Below are positions 58,348 through 64,000 of a DNA stretch of 64,000 nt, piece by piece; position 1 is the first letter of the stretch, and each line of letters opens with the position of its first letter. The DNA is from Lepidostoma basale (Eukaryota > Arthropoda > Insecta > Trichoptera > Lepidostomatidae). A program made the position numbers and the translations under genes. A model generated the notes under the pieces. It did not search any database. It was not told the origin of the DNA and saw only the letters and a list, made by a program, of their open reading frames with translations. Location of the stretch: contig JAHDVF020000495.1 in the NCBI GenBank assembly GCA_022606425.2, positions 186,001-250,000 of the forward strand, written 5' to 3'.

Positions 58348-60302
58348 ATGAGTATCCACACTGCCAACCAGACGGAGGTGCATGAAATGCCGATGGCCGC
58401 CATCACACGCCCTCTCCTTCCGCAGCTAGACGCGGATAAGGTCAAATCCTTGGCTGAAACACTAAAGGTATGGTTTTATATGTTACGTTCTGAAATATTT
58501 GCTACCCATGGACATACCTCAAATGTTTTCCACGGCTTCCTCAGCTAGGACCCTTGTCTAGGATCTTGTTTTCGGGAGAATCAGCCCGAAGGCTATTGCT
58601 TCCTCACCTATTGGAAGTGACTTTGTTGGGAGGTTTCCTCAGCTGCAAAGCAAATGTTGGAACATAAATTATAGATACCCCATGGACCCCACAGAGCTTG
58701 ACTGAGTCAGCTCAGTAGACTTGAATTTAAATGTAAATTTGCAAACATAATATATATAAGCAAAATCCGAGGTGTCCTGGATGGAGAAAGAGTACGATAA
58801 TATTTTGAACACAAGAGAGCGAGAGAGGAATACTTCTTTAAATTTTGTTCTGATTCTGAATGATATGTTTATTTTGTTTTAATTATTGTTGTATGACAGA
58901 TGTGTAGAAAACAAATAGAGGATAATTTGGTATTGTTAATTGTGAATTTAAAAATGCTTTAAATTAGTAACATCCTTGAGATAAACACCAGCTAGGATAG
59001 TAATATAGATACTTATAAAGAAACAATTTAATGAGTTTAAAAAAATGTTCAATAACAAAAACATTAATTTGTTACAAATTAGGTACACCACGCCAACCAG
59101 GCATATTTAAGAATTCTCGATTGCAATTTTTTCGATTTCGTATATCATTTTCAAAGTTTAACTTTTTTTTTACGTTTTCAGCGATAATCTTATTTTTTAT
59201 ATTGTTTACCCGGTGTGTTTTCATTAATTTCTTATCACATCAAACACTAATATTATGTGATATGCTACTTATACAAGTATATTATAAAACAAATAATCGA
59301 CCCAATGCCGTCTCGAATCTATGTTATCAAGCCGCAATGTTAAGTTTATAACTCTGGGTCCATCGATCTGACAGCTGTCAAATGTCAGATGATTTTGGTA
59401 AAAATATAGCGAATTTTTCGAAACAATTAATAAACATCAACATTTTTAACGATGTTATTGCATTAGGCATTATTATTATGAATTTTGAGCTTTCTGTGAT
59501 ACAATTTTTGAAGTTAATATATAATGGTTTTGAGGTTATATCGAAAGATTATTTTGAACATTTTACATACCAAAGTTGTACACAAACTATATTATACACT
59601 CCAATGTGTGTTCAATATATTACTAGTACTTTTATAAAGTAAACACACTGAAGAAAATGCATATAAATACTTTACAAATGGCCCGGCACGAAAGAAGGAA
59701 AATTGACATACCGGCACTGCGGAAACACTAACGTAGTATATTAAAATATTTGTAGTACGTATATAAAGAATAATAATACGATCTTAGTCGTATTTTACAT
59801 TTATTTCACATTTATAATCGAAATAAAATACGAGATCACGGCGCGAGACACAAACTAACGGCCTACAATAGCTCCATGTTGCAAATATTATCTATGTGAT
59901 TACGGCCTGGTAAATACTTTCAAGACGGCATTGTAATCGACCCACAGCAAACAATTCTTAAGAAAAATATGATTTGTCTATGGGTAAACGAAATAAATAG
60001 GCACTATTTTAGTGATATTTAAAATATTCGATTTCAAAACACTTTTAAAATATACATGTTGCTGGTTGTAAACAAGTATGTCTCTGACTTAGGACCCCTC
60101 GAGAGAACACCTCGTCCCTCCGTTGGACGTGCTGTGGATCCAGGACAGCCGGGGCGGCGACTATTACTACAGTTTCGGGGGGTGCCACCGGTGGGCGGCG
60201 CTGCAGAGCCTCAACAGGACCACGGTGCGAGCCAAGCTAGTCCGCTCCACGCCCCACGACCTGCGAGCCTACTTGGGCTCCAGCACGCCGAAATTCATAT
60301 AA
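58348..60302 (+). CDS. SRXN1: Sulfiredoxin
   Basis: ATP-dependent reductase that repairs hyperoxidised (sulfinic) 2-Cys peroxiredoxins. Two coding exons, 58348-58467 and 60093-60302 (TAA), join in phase 0 and give 109 residues. The N-terminal half reads [20 protein letters not shown] followed by [12 protein letters not shown]. The second exon holds [20 protein letters not shown] and the active-site [11 protein letters not shown] with catalytic Cys71, then [20 protein letters not shown] at the C-terminus. This matches the whole sulfiredoxin/ParB-like fold; human SRXN1 has 137 residues with a longer N-terminus. The exon begins at 58340 with an in-frame acceptor, so longer N-terminal forms are possible. 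CACGTG lies upstream at 57727-57732. Confidence 0.94.
58468..60092 (+). other. SRXN1 intron, no feature recognised
   Basis: AT-rich 1.6 kb intron. Open frames at 59031-59351 and 59382-59642 have low-complexity, AT-driven composition and no similarity I recognise. I see no clear transposon. Confidence 0.5.
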
Positions 60303-60429
60303 CAGCTTACTGTGAGCCACATAGAATGGCACACTTCACCACGAACAAATGCATTCCACAAATATTATCATATTATATTTTATCGCATAGTTATTCTCAT
60401 TCTTCTACTTGTCTCTGGCTCTACAGTCC

Positions 60430-60600
60430 TGGGTGGACATCGGCCGCCTCAAAAAAGTTTCTCCGGCCGCCCTTATCCTGAGCCCTAGTTTTCCACTCCT
60501 CATGTCTGACATCCAACAATGGCAGGTCCTTCAGAATACCGTCCAGCCAACGAAGCCGCGGTCTTCCTACGCTGCGTCTTCACATATTATATGGTGACTT
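60430..60600 (-). mobile_element. LINE RT C-terminal fragment after SRXN1
   Basis: Minus strand: RRLRWLDGILKDLPLLDVRH-like codons, then EEWKTRAQDKGGRRNFFEA. Overlaps what may be the SRXN1 3' flank. Confidence 0.6.
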
Positions 60601-62270
60601 AAATAATATATAACTATAAATAGTCCTATTTGTCATCTATGCGCAAAACATAATCATAGAAAAGTGATTTGAAAAGTACCTAATTACGATGATACAAAAT
60701 AGCAACGAATTTTGTGTAAAATTCAGTTTTCGCGCTTTTTTCATCTGTCAAATATTTTCCTTTACATAACTTTATATGCTTATTCACAGCTTCAATAGAG
60801 TCAGAATATTGTACATATCAGTTTGAGACACGGAACAACATTCCTTAATATATTATGTGTAAATATTAACACACCTTGGGAGGTAAGAACTGATCTGAAA
60901 GTGAAGACTTTTTCTCGTAATGTTTTTAATATTCATACGCATTTTTAGCAACAATGGCGATACAACCGAAATCACATTTTTATTACAAAAAATCGTATTT
61001 TTATTACACATTACATCGTTTTAAATCCATGTTTTAATATAATATAAGGCGTACAAATCTTAACATTTAAAAAAATTATTTATAGTGCCTAGAAATATCT
61101 GATAAAAGTTTATCTTCTTCTTCGTATTGTCAATGGCAAGCTCGTTTTGTAGCGGTGGCCCTAAAAAGGACCATGTGTATTTCTCTTATCTTACCATTGT
61201 GGTGGAAGGTTTGGCTGACATTGTGTCTTAACCAGGAGTGCCGAGTGATATTGTAATAACACTACACATAGATGTACCTTCCTTGCTCCTTTATAACTCT
61301 ATAAAGTTTATAAATCTTAGCCAGTGCTCGTAAAAAACAATAAAATTAAATGCGTTTCCTAAAGTGGACCATTCCGCCTCTTTTTAACGCTTTGGTTGCC
61401 GGCCCTTTTTGGATTACTATGTTAAAATTGCCGCGATATGCCGTATTATATATTTTATAAACACTCTGTAAAATAAATCTTTTCATTTATAGAAATCAAA
61501 ACAAATCTAGTCAATATTTTGTCGGCTTCTGTGATGGTGGTTCATAGATGCAGGTGGCATATATTTTTGGGTCGAGAGCGACACAAAAAGTCACTACTGT
61601 AGTTTCGTACGCACAGTGTTGAAAATACTAATTGATCTTAACAAAACTGATAGACTGGGACCTTTAATGGCTGGCGGTCCACTGTTATTTTTTACTTTTA
61701 CATGTAATGAATTATTTTAATTCTAATATCCTTTTTTATTATAAATATATTCAAATGTAGCACTGACTTACTCCCTCACACGCTGTCTAAAACGTATAGA
61801 TTGTTTTATTAATCATGGCTTCGATCCGTCGGATTCGAACTCAAAAAAATATAAATATATATAAGTTGACACATAATATTTCTGTTTAGCCGATAGAAGA
61901 AGGTATATTTTCAAGGAACCGTGGAAATGTTCTTGCCGGAAAGGGGGTGAAAGGCATAACAATTATTTTAAGTACACAAAGGTTGTGGATTTTATGAAAA
62001 ATATGTGATTCAATAAACGAACTTATTTTTTAAATGTAGTCTTTCATTACTTTTATGGGTTGAACGAAGTTTTAGTTCGAGTAGGCTCGACAAGCTTATT
62101 TTAGTAAAGTACCCGAGTCCCCCGCTCACTCGTAGGTACTTAGAAGCCACAAGTCCGCGCGTCACTGCCCGAGACCGCAGGGTCTAGTTGACATTTCCTG
62201 GGAGGCCTTGGTCATTCAATATAGTTCATCAATATTGACTTATTTCAGAATATATTGTACATTAATAATG
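60600..62270. other. Intergenic, nothing recognised
   Basis: AT-rich. A short patch near 61130-61180 (GTAGCGGTGGCCCTAAAAAG) stands out but has no open frame. Confidence 0.4.
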
Positions 62271-62470
62271 TGAAAGGACGAGGAAAACATGGCACGACTA
62301 TGTCGATATTTGTTTGGCGTTGTATTGTACGTATTGTACACGTATTGTATTGTACACGTTGTATTGATGCTGAGGAAGCTCGAGAAGAATATCAGGATAG
62401 ACGAGTGTGGCGGTTCTTTCTATCTGCCTACATTTTAGGAAAACGGCGTGATGGTTCGATAGATAGTTTT
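62270..62470 (+). mobile_element. LINE-A copy, internally altered
   Basis: KGRGKHGTTM-type codons, then CIDAEEAREEYQDRRVWRFF, ending GGCGTGATGGTTCGATAG. A GTATTGTA repeat lies inside. Confidence 0.65.
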
Positions 62471-62574
62471 GGTCACGTTTCCACGGGCAATTTATAGGGC
62501 AGAAGAAGAACACAGAGCTGGCCAAAAGACGCCAATCGGTGAGAAGAACCCGGCTGATTAGAGTTATCCGGTTC

Positions 62575-63010
62575 TTCTTCTTCTTCGATGGCCCTACAGC
62601 TCATATCGAGCCTTAGCCTTCAGTATTCTTCGCCTCCAACTCCTCCTGTCCCCCGCTTCGACCCTCCGATCTGACACTCGTAACAATCTTGCCCAATCTC
62701 TCCCAACTTCATCCTCCCATCGCAGCTTGGTCTTCTACCATCTATTATGCCGTACTCTCCAGCCTTCACCGTCATTCACAGGTCCCAGAATTCTGCGTAG
62801 CACCCTTCTCTCAAAAGTATCCAGTCGCTCTGCGGATTTCGCTGTCATTGTCCACGCCTCACACCCATAGGTCACTACTGTTCGGATGATTGTTTTATAC
62901 AGGATGATTTTGGTTTTCCAGTGTACGTTTCTTGATTTGAGCACTGGCAGTAGAGAGGAGAATGTTTTGTTGCCAATTGTGTTCCTTCTTTCGATTTCCT
63001 TGTGATCTCA
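62575..63010 (-). mobile_element. LINE RT C-terminal fragment (family W)
   Basis: Minus frame NVHWKTKIILYKTIIRTVVT, YGCEAWTMTAKSAERLDTFE, RRVLRRILGPVND, then a frameshift into the RHNRW...KLRWEDEV region. Confidence 0.8.
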
Positions 63011-63289
63011 GTTTTCTTTTGTTATAGATGAGCCCAGGTAAGTGAAGTCCTCTACCATCTTAAAGTTGTATGGTTTGTTAGGGTGGCATTAGTTATCCGG
63101 TTAGTCAGAAGAATTCAGCAATTCATAAGAACCTAGCTCGTCAGAAGAACACAGTTGAATAGAACAACCCAACCGGCTAGAAGAACTCAGCTCGTCGAAA
63201 GAATCCAGCTGGTCCGAAGAACTTAGTTGAACAGAAGAACCCAGTTGGTTAGAAAAGCCCAGCTGGTCAGAAGAACCAATTTGATCAGA

Positions 63290-63640
63290 ATAAACATCTT
63301 CTTCTTATACTGGTCAAAGGCCGCTAGGGCCTGTTTGTGCCTCTTGCGATGTGGACTCCCAGCTGCTTTCCATCTTTGGGGAGTTTTTCAGTCATTCTTC
63401 TTCTCTCTGGTTTCCCATGTAGGGCAAGGTGTGGTAGTCTTGGGCGTCAATTCATTCCACACGATCTCTCCAATACCTTATTCTATGTTCTGTTGCGTAG
63501 AGTTCTGCTTGTTCTCTTTCTAAGGAGTTGCATCTCTGTGGCTCTGAGAAGTAATTCAGTGCAAACTGTGTCAGCTTTTGTTTCGATACCATATTTCATT
63601 TTCGTCTGACACAGGTTTTGTAAATTCGCTCTTTACGCTT
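63290..63640 (-). mobile_element. LINE fragment, weak
   Basis: Minus strand shows scattered RT-like codons (NLQNLCQTKMKYGIETKADT-type near 63560-63630). Highly degraded. Confidence 0.4.
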
Positions 63641-63649
63641 TTTTACAAA

Positions 63650-64000
63650 ATGATCTTGTCAGTGAAACAATAGGACAAGTCAACAAGGCTTCGGCGGTAT
63701 CAGGTTGTCTCAAGAATATAATATGGAAAAACAAGTATATGAGAACTGACAGTAAGGTCAGAATATATAAAACCTGAGTAAGGCCTTTACTGACATATAG
63801 CATTGAGACCAGAGCGGATACCACAAGAACGAAGGCTAAAGTACGGGTGGCAGTGATGAGGACTATTCGAGATAGGGTGAGGAACACGGCCATCCGCAAG
63901 ATCTGCAAGGTGGAGGATGTCGTGAGATGGGGCAGACAACTCAGAAGATACTGGAATGCGCGCGTGCAGAGGATGGATCCCACCAGAATCCCACACGCTG
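63650..64000 (+). mobile_element. LINE RT C-terminal fragment running off the window
   Basis: Frame SVKQ*DKSTRLRRYQ-like start, then [72 protein letters not shown] at the edge. One stop interrupts it. Confidence 0.7.

Noticed and set aside
59031..59642. Two open frames in the SRXN1 intron
   Set aside because: Phe/Ile/Asn-rich products expected from AT-rich DNA; no splice partners or similarity.

Overview
This is a eukaryotic, almost certainly arthropod (most likely insect) genomic window. It has GC-rich coding exons with GT-AG introns, AT-rich introns and spacers, and a dense layer of degraded transposons. The RT-fragment and SINE types recall Lepidoptera, but I cannot fix the order or species from sequence alone.

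Six conserved single-copy genes can be assembled exon by exon. (1) HERC2, + strand, the last 13 exons (81-6410), covering the third RCC1-like domain and the whole HECT ubiquitin-ligase domain. (2) DAPIT/ATP5MK, + strand (9587-11749), a 50-residue ATP-synthase membrane subunit. (3) PPP6C, - strand (13826-12834), the catalytic subunit of protein phosphatase 6. (4) PPAT, - strand (30697-21587), the first committed enzyme of purine synthesis, in nine coding exons. (5) PAICS, + strand (36997-50532), the bifunctional enzyme of purine steps 6-7, in eight exons including a 19-nt first coding exon. (6) Sulfiredoxin SRXN1, + strand (58348-60302), with a possible upstream exon that would add a mitochondrial-type N-terminus.

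PPAT and PAICS diverge from a largely repeat-poor stretch (35.8-37.0 kb) carrying two CACGTG E-boxes. The head-to-head PPAT-PAICS arrangement is classic in vertebrates, so its presence here is the most biologically interesting gene-level feature.

The rest is a transposon graveyard. LINE-A, the main family, is represented by at least 17 5'-truncated copies of the C-terminal end of a reverse transcriptase, with TTAG, TTTG or TAG tails. There are several other LINE families, about nine copies of a tRNA-derived SINE, two mariner relics, Tigger/pogo relics, a gutted piggyBac carrying an LTR, TTAA-flanked MITEs, long fold-back MITEs, and a minisatellite split by a MITE. Several insertions are nested, and two LINE-A insertions keep perfect 12-14 bp target-site duplications. 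A set of otherwise unrelated dispersed repeats shares a CTGATGA / stem / CGAAAC core that resembles a hammerhead ribozyme, as known for Penelope-like elements. This is the best candidate for something under-described.
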